From Paraburkholderia saeva (GTDB lineage: Bacteria > Pseudomonadota > Gammaproteobacteria > Burkholderiales > Burkholderiaceae): a DNA stretch of 64,000 nucleotides. Shown in pieces: positions 43,615-53,160 of this stretch (position 1 is the first letter of the stretch; every line of letters begins with the position of its first letter). Under the pieces are notes generated by a model. The model saw nothing but the letters and a program-made list of their open reading frames with translations, did no database searches and was not told the origin of the DNA. The stretch spans positions 62,001-126,000 of the forward strand of contig NZ_CAJQZC010000009.1 of NCBI RefSeq assembly GCF_907164555.1. Reading direction: 5' to 3'. Made by a program: the position numbers and the translations under genes.

Positions 43615-44811
43615 TCAACTGCCGTAGTTTTCTGTCGAGAACGGCAACTCGCCCTGAACCGGTAGCGGTGCGACAGGCTCGCTGCCTGCGGGCGACAACG
43701 CCGATACGCGTACGCCAAGCAGACGCAATCTTCGATCGAGCGGTACACGCTTCAGACATTCTGTTGCAGCGCGGCGAATTTCGGTTGCGTCCGCCGTCGG
43801 ATGCGCAATGGTCAGATCGCGCGTGACGGTCTTGAAGTCGTCGTAACGCAGCTTGATGCCCACGGTTCTTCCAGTATAGCCTTTGCGCCGCAGGTCGTCC
43901 GCGACCCGCACGCACAGCCCGGTAAACGCCTCGGAAAGCGTGGCCCGGTCGCGCCGCGGGTGCAGGTCGCGCTCGAACGTCGTTTCGCGGCTCATCGAGC
44001 GCGGCTCGGAACTCACCACCACCTGCCGCGTATCGATGCCCTGCGCGATGTCGGCAAGCCACGCGGAATAGCTCCGGCCGAAGTGCGACTGTAGCAATTC
44101 GGGCGCAGCCGCCGCCAGATCGCCAACCGTCGCGATACCGATCGCCGCGAGTTTTTCGCTCGCTTTCGGGCCAATGCCGTTCACCTTGCGCGCCGGCAAC
44201 GGCCAGATGCGCTTTGGCACGTCGTCCATGGTCAGCAGCGTGAGGCCGTCCGGCTTGTCGAGTTCGGAACCGATCTTCGCCAGCAGTTTGTTCGGCGCAA
44301 TGCAGATCGAACACGTGAGGCCGGTCGCCTCACGAACCGCCGCCTTGATGCGCGTACCGATATCGGCCGGCTCACCCGGCACGTCGGTAAGATCGATATA
44401 GATTTCGTCGATGCCGCGGTCTTCGATCTGCGATGTAAACGTTGCCACTGCCGCCTTGAAGAGGCGCGAATAGTGACGGTAGGAATCGAAATCGGTGGGC
44501 AGCAGGATTGCGTCGGGCGCCAGCTGTGCCGCCTTCATCATCCCCATCGCGGAAAAGACGCCCAGCGCGCGGGCTTCGTACGTCGACGTCGTCACGACGC
44601 CACGGCCCGCGTAGTCACGCAATTTCCGAAAGCGCCGGGTGCCGTCTTCGAGCGTCTCGGGCACGGCATTGCGGCCCCCACCGATCACCACCGCCTGGCC
44701 GCGCAGCTCGGGATAGCGCAATAACTCGACGGACGCGTAAAACGCGTCCATGTCCAGATGCGCGATGCGGCGCGTGTCGGGCATGGCAGGCGTAGCGGAA
44801 ACGGAATTCAT
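43615..44811 (-). CDS. dinB: DNA polymerase IV
   Basis: The 398-residue Y-family polymerase has metal-binding DMD at 20-22 followed by AFYASVE, and a second catalytic motif DRGIDEIYIDL with D135 and E136 (Gly replaces the usual Ser before IDE). Helix-hairpin-helix text KVNGIGPKASEKLAAIGI and the little-finger region RDLTIAHP complete it. A stretch of about 20 extra residues (VPETLEDGTRRFRKLRDY) lies between strands where E. coli DinB is shorter. No beta-clamp motif was recognised with confidence at the C-terminus. I could not find an SOS box upstream. An alternative start is the ATG nine codons in. Confidence 0.92.
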   Translation of the reverse strand: MNSVSATPAMPDTRRIAHLDMDAFYASVELLRYPELRGQAVVIGGGRNAVPETLEDGTRRFRKLRDYAGRGVVTTSTYEARALGVFSAMGMMKAAQLAPDAILLPTDFDSYRHYSRLFKAAVATFTSQIEDRGIDEIYIDLTDVPGEPADIGTRIKAAVREATGLTCSICIAPNKLLAKIGSELDKPDGLTLLTMDDVPKRIWPLPARKVNGIGPKASEKLAAIGIATVGDLAAAAPELLQSHFGRSYSAWLADIAQGIDTRQVVVSSEPRSMSRETTFERDLHPRRDRATLSEAFTGLCVRVADDLRRKGYTGRTVGIKLRYDDFKTVTRDLTIAHPTADATEIRRAATECLKRVPLDRRLRLLGVRVSALSPAGSEPVAPLPVQGELPFSTENYGS

Positions 44812-44836
44812 CGTCCGGACATCGTACCTGAAGCGG

Positions 44837-45064
44837 CTAGCGCAGGCGCCCCGTCACGTCGGCAATCCGGTCAAGCAGCGACTGCAGCGAAACGGGTTTG
44901 GCCAGATGTCCGTTATAGCCCGCGCGGATCGCGCGCGCGATGTCCTGCTGGCGCGTGAAGCCGGTCATCGCAAGTGCCGGCACGCACCTGCGCACCACCA
45001 GACCGCGCAGGTTCTGGCACGCCTGTAGTGATTCGACTGCGTCGTCGGCGAGCAGAATCCGCAT
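44837..45064 (-). pseudogene. Truncated response-regulator receiver domain
   Basis: A 75-residue frame carries the second half of a receiver domain: RILLADD, which could be the phospho-acceptor strand, a shortened middle, PALAMTGFTRQQDI (motif T), and GYNGHLAKPVSLQSLLDRI with the invariant Lys-Pro. The first acidic pocket strands and much of the fold are absent, and no kinase or output domain is attached. It lies wedged between the PBP gene and dinB on the same strand. Most likely it is a remnant of a larger regulator or hybrid kinase. It may still be translated from ATG 45064. Confidence 0.6.
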
Positions 45065-45089
45065 GCCTTGCAACAGCGTCGATCCCACC

Positions 45090-47540
45090 TCACGGTTCCC
45101 CGGTGTCTGGGGACGGCGCATCGGGCGTCGGCGTCGGCGAAGAAGCGGGCTCGGCGGCGCCAAATCCACCGGTTTCCTGCGGCGCGCTCGCAACGACCGG
45201 CGGCAGAAGCGGCGGCAGCGCTCGCGGCGTGGAAGCCACCGAAGAGGCAGGCGCCGAAGCCGCTGCTGCAGCCGAAGACGCCGCCAACGGCGTTGTGACC
45301 GCCGGACGCGGACGCGGCGTGTGACGCGTACCGGCCGCCACTTCAGGTTTCGGCTTCGTGGCGAAAAGCTGTCCAGCCCATTCGCGCGCCTTCGCCAACC
45401 ACACGGAGAACGTGCCCGGCTCTTCCTTCGGGAAACGCGCCTGCGGATCGATCACACGCGAGCGCAACGCGCGCTGGTAAAAATCGCCCACAACCGGCAA
45501 CGCACTGTGCGCGCCCTGCCCCCAGTAATCGCTGCGCAGCGTCACGCGGCTGTCGTTGAAACCGACCCACGCGCCCGCGACGAGTTGCGGATGCATCAGG
45601 ATGAACCAGCCGTCGGCGTTGTCCTGCGTCGTGCCGGTCTTGCCCGCGACATCGCCACGAATGCCGAAGCGCGAACGGATCGTCGAACCGGTGCCGCGAT
45701 TGACGACGTCGCGCATCACGTCGAGCAGTGTCTGGTCCGCGTCGACCGATAACGCCTGGCTACCGGTAACCGGCGCGAAATCGGCCAGCACCTCGCCGTT
45801 ACGGTCCTCGATGCGCGTCACCATCACCGGCTCGATGTAAGCGCCGCGATTCGCGATCGTCGCGTAAGCGGAGACCATTTCCTTCAGCGTGACAGGGCTC
45901 GTGCCGAGGCCAAGCGACGGTACTACATCGAGCCGGCTGTCGCGCACGCCCATCGCACGCGCAAGACGCGCGACCTTCGAAGGCCCGACCTCCTGCATCA
46001 GTTGCGCGGTGATCCGGTTGCGCGAATACGTGAGCGCATCGCGCAGCGTCATCGGGCGGCCGGTGGGCGCTTCGTCGTCGGAAGGTTTCCAGACCTCGCC
46101 GCCCGCGAGCGGGATTTCGACGGGCTGGTCGATGAACGTGTCGTCGGGTGTCGCGCCGTTTTCGAATGCGGCGCCGTATACAAACGGCTTGAACGTCGAG
46201 CCCGGCTGGCGACGCGCCTGCTGGACGTGATCGAACGGGTCCTGCCCGAAATCGCGGCTGCCGACCCACGCGCGGATCTGCCCGTTGCGCGGATCGATCG
46301 CAAGAAAATCGGCCTGCACGCGCGTCTTGCTGTCGCACAGCGCCTGCATGAAATGGCGATCGGACGCGAGGCGCCTGAGCGCGTCCTCATCGCTCAGTCC
46401 CGAATCTCGCGCGGCATGGTAGTCGGGCGTTTCGCGCACGAACGTCTGCATCAGGTCGTGCCCGTTGCTGCATCCGGCGCGCGCGCCCCATGCCGAATTC
46501 GCGATGCCCTGCAGCGAATTGCCCTGCAGCATGACGGCCTGGGTCGCCATGGTCTGAAGCCGCGAATCGATCGTCGTGCGCACGACCAGACCGTCGGAGT
46601 AGACGTTGTAGTCGTTGCGGTCGGCCCATGAAATCAGCCATTTGCGCAGCTGCTGCGCGAAGTGCGGCGCGGGGCCGGGCGGTTCGATCTGGCGTTCGAA
46701 ATCGACGCGCAGCGGACGTTTGATGAGCGACGCATACGACGCCTGCGAAAGACGTCCGTACTTCACCATTTGCGCCAGCACGATATTGCGCCGCTGCAGC
46801 GCGCGATCCGGATTGATCACCGGGTTGTAGTAGCTGTTGCCCTTCAGCATGCCGGCGAGCGTCGCGCTTTGCAGCACGTCGAGATCGTCGGCGGATTTGT
46901 CGAAGTAGGTGCGCGCCGCCATCTCGATGCCGTACGCGTTGTAGAGAAACGGCACCGTGTTCAGGTACGTTTCGAGAATTTCGGGCTTGGTATAGACCGC
47001 TTCGATCTTGAACGCGGTGATCGCTTCCTTCAGCTTGCGCGTGAGCGTGGGCGCGCGGCCCACTTCGTCGGGATACAGGTTGCGTGCGAGCTGCTGCGTG
47101 ATGGTCGAGCCGCCCTGGCGGTCGCCCGAGAACGTATGCAGCGCCGCCGACGCGGTGCGCCGCCAGTCGAGGCCGTGATGTTCATAGAAGCGATGGTCTT
47201 CGGTTGCGATCAGCGCGTCGACCACATGCGGCGAGATATCGGCGAGCTTGACCCATTCGCGGTTGCTCGGCTTAAACTCGGCGAGCAGTTTGCCGTCGGC
47301 GGAAAAGACGCGCGCCGGCTGCTCGACCTTCGCCTTGCGGATGTCGCCAATGCCCGGCGTGAACGGAATCAGCACCAGCACATACAGCAGCATGAGCGCC
47401 GGAAACGCGGCGAGCGTAAGCGCGACGCCGCGAAGCGTCGGATGACGCATGCGTTGCAGCCGGTCTGCTACAACCGGCTTGATCCGGGCGATTTGAGCCT
47501 GGCAATAGTCACGAACAAATGACGTGTTTTTGCGGTCCAC
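45090..47540 (-). CDS. Class A penicillin-binding protein (PBP1A-type transglycosylase/transpeptidase)
   Basis: The 816-residue protein has a basic cytoplasmic tail and one membrane anchor (VALTLAAFPALMLLYVLVLIPF). Its GT51 transglycosylase domain contains catalytic E114 in ATEDHRFYEHHGLDW and the QGGSTITQQLARNLYP and RKLKEA motifs. The transpeptidase domain has S448-T-F-K451, S-R-N and KTGTT. The last ~110 residues are Ala/Pro/Ser-rich and low in complexity. It makes and cross-links peptidoglycan. Cysteines flanking the middle (CSNGHD, LCDSK) are less usual. It resembles PBP1A (MrcA) but may be a paralogue, so no symbol is given. Confidence 0.88.
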   Translation of the reverse strand: MDRKNTSFVRDYCQAQIARIKPVVADRLQRMRHPTLRGVALTLAAFPALMLLYVLVLIPFTPGIGDIRKAKVEQPARVFSADGKLLAEFKPSNREWVKLADISPHVVDALIATEDHRFYEHHGLDWRRTASAALHTFSGDRQGGSTITQQLARNLYPDEVGRAPTLTRKLKEAITAFKIEAVYTKPEILETYLNTVPFLYNAYGIEMAARTYFDKSADDLDVLQSATLAGMLKGNSYYNPVINPDRALQRRNIVLAQMVKYGRLSQASYASLIKRPLRVDFERQIEPPGPAPHFAQQLRKWLISWADRNDYNVYSDGLVVRTTIDSRLQTMATQAVMLQGNSLQGIANSAWGARAGCSNGHDLMQTFVRETPDYHAARDSGLSDEDALRRLASDRHFMQALCDSKTRVQADFLAIDPRNGQIRAWVGSRDFGQDPFDHVQQARRQPGSTFKPFVYGAAFENGATPDDTFIDQPVEIPLAGGEVWKPSDDEAPTGRPMTLRDALTYSRNRITAQLMQEVGPSKVARLARAMGVRDSRLDVVPSLGLGTSPVTLKEMVSAYATIANRGAYIEPVMVTRIEDRNGEVLADFAPVTGSQALSVDADQTLLDVMRDVVNRGTGSTIRSRFGIRGDVAGKTGTTQDNADGWFILMHPQLVAGAWVGFNDSRVTLRSDYWGQGAHSALPVVGDFYQRALRSRVIDPQARFPKEEPGTFSVWLAKAREWAGQLFATKPKPEVAAGTRHTPRPRPAVTTPLAASSAAAAASAPASSVASTPRALPPLLPPVVASAPQETGGFGAAEPASSPTPTPDAPSPDTGEP

Positions 47541-47646
47541 GCGGGCCTGCCATCAGCTTGAAAAGGCTGAATCGTACCAAAAGCCGTGGGACGTCAAGGC
47601 TTAAGGCCAGAAATCGCGTGGAACAAAAGCCCTTACCACGGGTTTG

Positions 47647-48420
47647 CTAATGCGTTGACCCTCGCGGGTCGGCATAGGTATCGCCGACCATCAGGCGCAC
47701 GATCTCTTCGCCATTCGTGCCCGCCACGAGCCGCTCGCCCGCCACTTCGCCACGACGCAGCACGACGATACGATCGGCAATCGCGAAGATATCGTGCAGG
47801 TTGTGCGAGATCAGAATGACGGCGACGCCCTCTGCCTTCAGCGCGGCGATCAGCTCCATGACCTTGCGCTGTTCGGGAACGCCGAGCGCGGCCGTGGGCT
47901 CGTCCATGATCAGCAGATGCGCGTTCCAGTAGATCGCACGGCCAATCGCAATCGCCTGACGCTGGCCGCCCGACAGCATCTTCACGGGACCGCCCAGCTT
48001 GCGCTCGGGAATCACGATGTCGAGCCGCTCCAGCACTTCGCGCGCGACCTGCGCCATGCGTTCGCGGTCGATCACCTGGATGCCGAACTGCCGGCGCACC
48101 GGTTCGCGCCCGAGAAAGATGTTGCTGCCGACATCGAGATTGTCGGCGAGCGCGAGGTCCTGGTAAATCGTTTCGATGCCCTGCGCGCGTGCGTCCTGCG
48201 GATCGCGCAACTGCATCGGCGTGCCGTTGAACAGCAGCTGGCCGGCGTCGGCATGATAGACGCCCGAAATCACCTTGATGAGCGTAGATTTGCCCGCGCC
48301 GTTATCTCCGGCAAGCGCGAGCACTTCGCCCGGCATCACATGCAGCGAGACGCGCCTGAGCGCCTCGACGCCGCCAAAGCGGATCGAAATGTCGCGTGCT
48401 TCGAGTATCGGGGTGCTCAT
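47647..48420 (-). CDS. Sugar ABC transporter ATP-binding protein (single nucleotide-binding domain)
   Basis: The 257-residue ATPase has Walker A GDNGAGKST, signature LSGGQRQ, Walker B LLIMDEPTAAL and switch-His SHN. Length and sequence match single-domain FrcA-type sugar ATPases rather than the duplicated RbsA form. The frame runs further upstream through the permease gene, but the ATG at 48420 is the true start and overlaps the permease stop by four bases. It is the third gene of a three-gene cassette with the permease and binding protein. Confidence 0.9.
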   Translation of the reverse strand: MSTPILEARDISIRFGGVEALRRVSLHVMPGEVLALAGDNGAGKSTLIKVISGVYHADAGQLLFNGTPMQLRDPQDARAQGIETIYQDLALADNLDVGSNIFLGREPVRRQFGIQVIDRERMAQVAREVLERLDIVIPERKLGGPVKMLSGGQRQAIAIGRAIYWNAHLLIMDEPTAALGVPEQRKVMELIAALKAEGVAVILISHNLHDIFAIADRIVVLRRGEVAGERLVAGTNGEEIVRLMVGDTYADPRGSTH

Positions 48421-49391
48421 TGCGCACCTCCAAGCCGTTCCTTGTACTGGTCGATCAGCACCGACATGATGATCACAATGCCCACCACGATGAACTGCCA
48501 GAACGCGTTGACGTCGATAAACACCAGCCCGAATTCGATCACCGCGATGATCAGCGCGCCAATCAGCGTGCCGATCACATTGCCCGTGCCGCCAAAGAGA
48601 CTCGCGCCGCCAATGACCACTGCCGCGATCGAATCGAGCAGCATCGGTTCGCCGGCGTTCGCGGCGCCCGCGGCAAAGCGCGACGTATAGACGATGCCGC
48701 CAATCGCAGCAAACGCCGCGGCGATCAGGTAGATCACGAACAGATGTCGCCGCACGTTGATACCCGCGCGAACCGCCGACTGTGGATTGCCGCCGATGGC
48801 GTACGTGTACTGTCCAAAGCGGGTTTTTGAAAGCACGAAGTGCATGATGAGCAGCAGGATGGCGGTCAGCACGACGGGCGTCCAGCCATGACCGAACCAC
48901 GCGAGACCGGGATTGTTCACCGGCACCGTCATGCCGCTGCCCGCCGCGAGAAACCCCACGCCGCGCGCGACGCCATACATGCCGAGCGTGCCGATAAATG
49001 CCGGCACGCCAAGCCGCGCGATCAGCACGCCGTTGACGAGCCCCGGCACGAGACACACGAGAATCGTCGCCGGAATCGAAAGCAGCACGATCCACGGTGC
49101 GTTGCCGCCGGGAATCGTGAACTGTGCGACGCATACGGCTGCAAGCCCCATCACGAAGCCCACCGAAAGATCGATGCCCGCCGTGATGATGACGAACGTC
49201 TGCCCGATGGCAAGCAGGAGCGGCGCGCTGGCCGCGAGCCCGATCGATTGCAGGTTGTACGCGTTGAATATGAACGAGCGATGATCCGAAATCTGCGCCC
49301 AGACTTCGAAGAACACCAGCAGCGCGCACAGGAAGAGCCAGGGCCAGATTCTGCTGATAAGCGCGAGCCGGTCGAGACGTGAGTTTTCCAT
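48417..49391 (-). CDS. Sugar ABC transporter permease (RbsC/FrcC family)
   Basis: The 324-residue polytopic protein has about nine hydrophobic segments and the RbsC-family conserved loop GGNPQSAVRAGINVRRH, which contacts the ATPase. The GIDLSVGFVMGL motif is typical of monosaccharide permeases. The ATG at 49391 precedes the first membrane segment; the extra upstream codons are Arg/Pro-rich and lack a ribosome site. It is transcribed between the binding-protein and ATPase genes. Confidence 0.9.
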   Translation of the reverse strand: MENSRLDRLALISRIWPWLFLCALLVFFEVWAQISDHRSFIFNAYNLQSIGLAASAPLLLAIGQTFVIITAGIDLSVGFVMGLAAVCVAQFTIPGGNAPWIVLLSIPATILVCLVPGLVNGVLIARLGVPAFIGTLGMYGVARGVGFLAAGSGMTVPVNNPGLAWFGHGWTPVVLTAILLLIMHFVLSKTRFGQYTYAIGGNPQSAVRAGINVRRHLFVIYLIAAAFAAIGGIVYTSRFAAGAANAGEPMLLDSIAAVVIGGASLFGGTGNVIGTLIGALIIAVIEFGLVFIDVNAFWQFIVVGIVIIMSVLIDQYKERLGGAQ

Positions 49392-49498
49392 GAATTGTCC
49401 GGTGGTCCGGGATGGCGGGAGCGGCGCCCGTGCGCGCGTTCGCACGCACGGGGCGTATGGCCTGATTCGCAGGCGTTCTGCGGGTCCGGCCCGTTCAG

Positions 49499-50479
49499 CT
49501 AGTTCGAATAGATGTACTGCTTCATTTCCGGCTTGTCGACGTTGTTCTTGTCCAGCACGATAAAGCCCGTGCTCTTCATGGTCGGCACCTTCTTGCCGCG
49601 GATCACGTCGGCGGCGAACTTCACGCCGTAGTAGCCGATTTCATCCGGACGCTGCGCAATCGCGATATCGACGAGGCCGCTGCGGATCTGTTCGTCGATG
49701 CCCGGCACGGCATCGAACACGACGACCTTCACGACGCCCTGCTTGCCCGCCGCCTTCACGCCCTGCGCCGCGCCGCTGCCCGAGAACGTGTTGGCGCCGA
49801 ACACACCAGCAAGATCGGGGTTGCGTGCGAGCACGGCGGCCACGTGCGATGCAGCCTTGTTCGCGTCGTCCTCGTTGTATTGCGTTTGCAGCACCTTGAT
49901 GTTCGGGTGCTTCTTCATTTCATCCGCGAAGCCTTCGGCGCGCGCATCGGTACTCGAGATGCCAGGCTTGTTGTTCTCGCAGTACACGGTGCCCTTGTCG
50001 CCGATCGCTTTCGCGAGCGCGCGTGCGGCGACGCGTCCGCCTTCGAGATTGTCGGAAGCGATATAGGAGAGCGGGAAATCCGCGTCGCCCTTGCCCGTCT
50101 GGTAATGGCCATCGCCGATGTAGGTATCGACGGTGATCACCTTGATGCCAGCATCAGCGGCTTCTTTCAACGGTCCGATCAGCTGCTGCTTGTCGACGGG
50201 CGAAACCAGCAGGACGTCCGGGTGTCTCGCGATATACGCCTTCAGAATGGGCACCTGCTCCGTGGTGTTCCATGCCTTGGGCACCTGGAACAGCAACTCG
50301 ACGTGCTCTTCCTTCGCGGCACGCTCAGCGCCGCGGTGCATCGTGAAATAGAAAGGATCGGTGACGCCAGGCAAGAGCGCGACGACCGGATGCGCTGCGT
50401 CCGCGTGCGCGAGACCGGCGAATGAACAGCCAGCAACGGTTGAAAGGGCAACCAGATAGCGGGATACGATGTGCTTCAT
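49499..50479 (-). CDS. Periplasmic sugar-binding protein of the ABC transporter
   Basis: This 326-residue type I periplasmic-binding fold protein of the ribose/fructose/galactose group has a signal peptide ending at AHADA, the first-lobe motif PGVTDPFYFTMHRGAERAA and the DVLLVSPVDKQQLIGP hinge. It also has ITVDTYIG and GVFGANTFSGSGAAQG. The substrate cannot be deduced from sequence; ribose, fructose or an aldopentose are possible. It is the first gene of the cassette, with a probable promoter in the 227 bp upstream (50480-50706), where I could not place boxes. Confidence 0.88.
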   Translation of the reverse strand: MKHIVSRYLVALSTVAGCSFAGLAHADAAHPVVALLPGVTDPFYFTMHRGAERAAKEEHVELLFQVPKAWNTTEQVPILKAYIARHPDVLLVSPVDKQQLIGPLKEAADAGIKVITVDTYIGDGHYQTGKGDADFPLSYIASDNLEGGRVAARALAKAIGDKGTVYCENNKPGISSTDARAEGFADEMKKHPNIKVLQTQYNEDDANKAASHVAAVLARNPDLAGVFGANTFSGSGAAQGVKAAGKQGVVKVVVFDAVPGIDEQIRSGLVDIAIAQRPDEIGYYGVKFAADVIRGKKVPTMKSTGFIVLDKNNVDKPEMKQYIYSN

Positions 50480-50706
50480 ACCTGTCTTCCTCCTGTTGAG
50501 TCCGACTGACGGTGCCTGGCCATCCTCATCTTCCCAAGGCTTCTAACGCCGGGCAGTGGGCCAGTATACCCACGCACGCCTCAAGCGGCCCTGGTGTTTT
50601 CCTGCATCGAATCCGCATGAATGCATCCGTCTGGACGTGACGCTGCGGAGCGACAACTTCCGTTGTCACGCTGTAGCGTTCAAATCGTGGGACGCGCCGA
50701 AACGGC

Positions 50707-52341
50707 CTAGAAGATGAAGCCCGTATTCACGAACTTCGACTGATGGTCGTTCACGATTGCGTCGAGCAACGCCTTGCTGTCCTCGGTCTGCTTTGCGGCG
50801 ACCATCGAGCGGATCGAGAACGCGCGCAACGCGTCGGTTACGGAAAGCGTGCCTTCCGCCGAATCCTTGCGGCCGGCAAACGGGAATACGTCGGGCCCGC
50901 GCTGGCACTGACAGTTCAGATTCACGCGGCACACCTGGTTCACGAGCGGATCGACCAGTTCGCCAATCTGCGCCGGATCCGAACCGAAGATGCTGACCTG
51001 CTGGCCGTGATCGGACGTGATCACATATTCCAGTGCGGTTTCGATGTCGCTAAACGTCGTCACCGGGATGAGCGGGCCGAACTGCTCCTCGCGATAGAGC
51101 TTCATCCCTTCTTTCACCGGATAAACGACCGCCGGATAGAACAGCGTCTGGCAGAACGTGCCGCCCGCATCGTTGACGACGTGCGCGCCCAACGCCCTGG
51201 CATCGTCGATGGCGTCTGTCATATACGCGGTTCTGTGCAGGCCCGGCAGCGGTGTGATGTTCACGCCCGTTTCCCATGGCATGCCGACCTTCAGCTTGCC
51301 TAGCGCTTCGGTAAAGCGTGCAAGGAATGCGTCGACAATCGATTCGTGCACGATCAGCATCTTGAGCGCGGTGCAACGCTGACCGTTGAACGACAACGCG
51401 CCTAGCAGACATTCTTTGACCGTCAGATCGAGATCGGCGTCGGGCAGGATGATCGCCGCGTTCTTGGCGTCAAGACCCAGGATCGCGCGCAGACGGTGCG
51501 ATTTCGGATGTTGCTTCTTGAGATGGTCGGCGACCTTGCTTGAACCGATCAGCGCGAGCACGTTGATCTTGCCGGTCGCCAGCATGTGCGGCACGACCAC
51601 GGCGCCTGGTGCATAGATCGTGTTGATCACGCCTTTAGGGAAGGCGTCACGGAAGGCCTCAAGCAGTGGATAGAACAGCAACGTGCCATATTGGGGCGGC
51701 TTGAAGACCACCGTGTTGCCCATCAGCAGCGCCGGAATCAGGGTGGCGAACGTCTCGTTCAGCGGATAGTTGTAAGGACCCATGCACAGCACGACGCCAA
51801 GCGGCGTGCGGCGGATCTGGCCAATCGTGCCTTCGGCGATGATGAAGCGCGAATTGCTGTTGTCCTGCTCCTTGAGCGCCTCGATGGTAGCCGCCATGTA
51901 TTCGACGGTGCGGTCGAATTCCTTTCGTGAATCGGCAAGGCTCTTGCCAATTTCCCACATGATGAGGTTAACAATCAGCTGACGCTGCGCCACCATGCGT
52001 TTGATGAAATCCTGCATGCACGCAATGCGCTGCGCGACGGCCATCGTCGGCCATTCGCCGCGGCCCGAATCGTAAGCCTTGACCGCCGCATCCAGCGCGG
52101 CTTCGCTTTCGGTGTCGCCCATCACCGGGTAGCTGCCGATCTCGACCTGCTGCACGGAGCCGTCCGGCTGCTGCACGCAAATCGGCGACAGCACGGTCTT
52201 GCACGCGCCGTCCCAATTGACGAACTCGCCGTCGACGAGCGAAATGCGTTGATGGATCGGCGACGCGAGGCGAAACTCCTCCGGAATGTCAGCGGCCGCA
52301 GGGAAGCGTTGCTTCAGCGTTTCGAAATCGATCGTGGACAT
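50707..52341 (-). CDS. gapN: Aldehyde dehydrogenase, NADP-dependent glyceraldehyde-3-phosphate dehydrogenase type (GapN-like)
   Basis: The 544-residue protein has the ALDH features GPYNYPLNETFATLIPALLMGNTVVFKPP, GSSKVADHL, LGLDAKNAAIILPDADLD and a catalytic Cys323 in FNGQRCTALK. Its length (longer than usual by about 40 residues) and the GQRCTALK context match the plant-type non-phosphorylating GAPDH (ALDH11). That enzyme oxidises glyceraldehyde 3-phosphate directly to 3-phosphoglycerate with NADP+. The enzyme class is inferred by family resemblance; other aldehydes are possible. It is monocistronic-looking and lies between a sugar ABC cassette and an unknown gene. Confidence 0.72.
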   Translation of the reverse strand: MSTIDFETLKQRFPAAADIPEEFRLASPIHQRISLVDGEFVNWDGACKTVLSPICVQQPDGSVQQVEIGSYPVMGDTESEAALDAAVKAYDSGRGEWPTMAVAQRIACMQDFIKRMVAQRQLIVNLIMWEIGKSLADSRKEFDRTVEYMAATIEALKEQDNSNSRFIIAEGTIGQIRRTPLGVVLCMGPYNYPLNETFATLIPALLMGNTVVFKPPQYGTLLFYPLLEAFRDAFPKGVINTIYAPGAVVVPHMLATGKINVLALIGSSKVADHLKKQHPKSHRLRAILGLDAKNAAIILPDADLDLTVKECLLGALSFNGQRCTALKMLIVHESIVDAFLARFTEALGKLKVGMPWETGVNITPLPGLHRTAYMTDAIDDARALGAHVVNDAGGTFCQTLFYPAVVYPVKEGMKLYREEQFGPLIPVTTFSDIETALEYVITSDHGQQVSIFGSDPAQIGELVDPLVNQVCRVNLNCQCQRGPDVFPFAGRKDSAEGTLSVTDALRAFSIRSMVAAKQTEDSKALLDAIVNDHQSKFVNTGFIF

Positions 52342-52445
52342 GGTTTTCCCTTCGGGTCGTTCGCGTGAACGGCCATTATCACGTCAAAGATCGATCACCT
52401 GCATCCTCGAAGGACGGGAAAGCGCATCGCCTTACTGGCAGGCTG

Positions 52446-52877
52446 TCACATACCTGACATCGCAGCGGCCCTGTCGCTCGCGATCGCAATGTCGGCGACC
52501 GGCACCGATAGCAGTTGCTGGTCATGCAGCATCAGGATCGCGGCGAAACGGTCTGCCGTCTCCCGTTCAAGAAACCATTCGCCGGCCTGCTGGCCGCGTG
52601 CAAACGCAGCGCTCGCGCCGTTCATCGCGCTCAGGAATTCCGCCGAAGGATATTCGCCGTACCCCGCTTCCACGAGGACGTACGTCAGCATCAGGATCTG
52701 TGTGACGTACGAGAGGTGATGGTGCGAACCGTGTCCGGCGTCGAGCACCGCGAGAGAAAGGTGATAGCGCAGCGAAAGCGCGTCGGCGGCCTGCCGTGGC
52801 AGCATCATCACGCCCGCGCGCGCGTGGAGCGCCCGCACGACCGGAGCAGCGTGATGAATGGAACGGCTCACCGACAT
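52446..52877 (-). CDS. Conserved hypothetical protein
   Basis: The 143-residue soluble protein contains many Ala and His residues. A helical core reads VVRALHARAGVMMLPRQAADALSLRYHLSLAVLDAGHGS, followed by YVTQILMLTYVLVEAGYG. I do not recognise the family. The ATG at 52877 has an AGGGG site about nine bases upstream and is preferred over a longer frame. It lies 104 bp from gapN on the same strand and could be co-transcribed ahead of it. Confidence 0.6.
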   Translation of the reverse strand: MSVSRSIHHAAPVVRALHARAGVMMLPRQAADALSLRYHLSLAVLDAGHGSHHHLSYVTQILMLTYVLVEAGYGEYPSAEFLSAMNGASAAFARGQQAGEWFLERETADRFAAILMLHDQQLLSVPVADIAIASDRAAAMSGM

Positions 52878-53160
52878 ACGTTGTGACCCCTGGATTGCAT
52901 AGTCCGGATAACGACAGCCATGTCGCAATCTTAAGCAGCGTCATCGGCTGCAATAACGGCATAACGCGATCCGGTGACGATACTGTGACTAATCAGGGAA
53001 CATGATCGTGCGCGGGCGTCAGGCAATATCGGTTTCCGATGGGAAAAGAAGGGGCCTTTCCGGGGCAGGAGCGTCAAACCCTGAGCCGGGCCCGCGCCGC
53101 TCACGCAATGTTATGATCGGAAACACATTGCGCCTGAGCGCGCGCTTTTCGCATCGTTAA

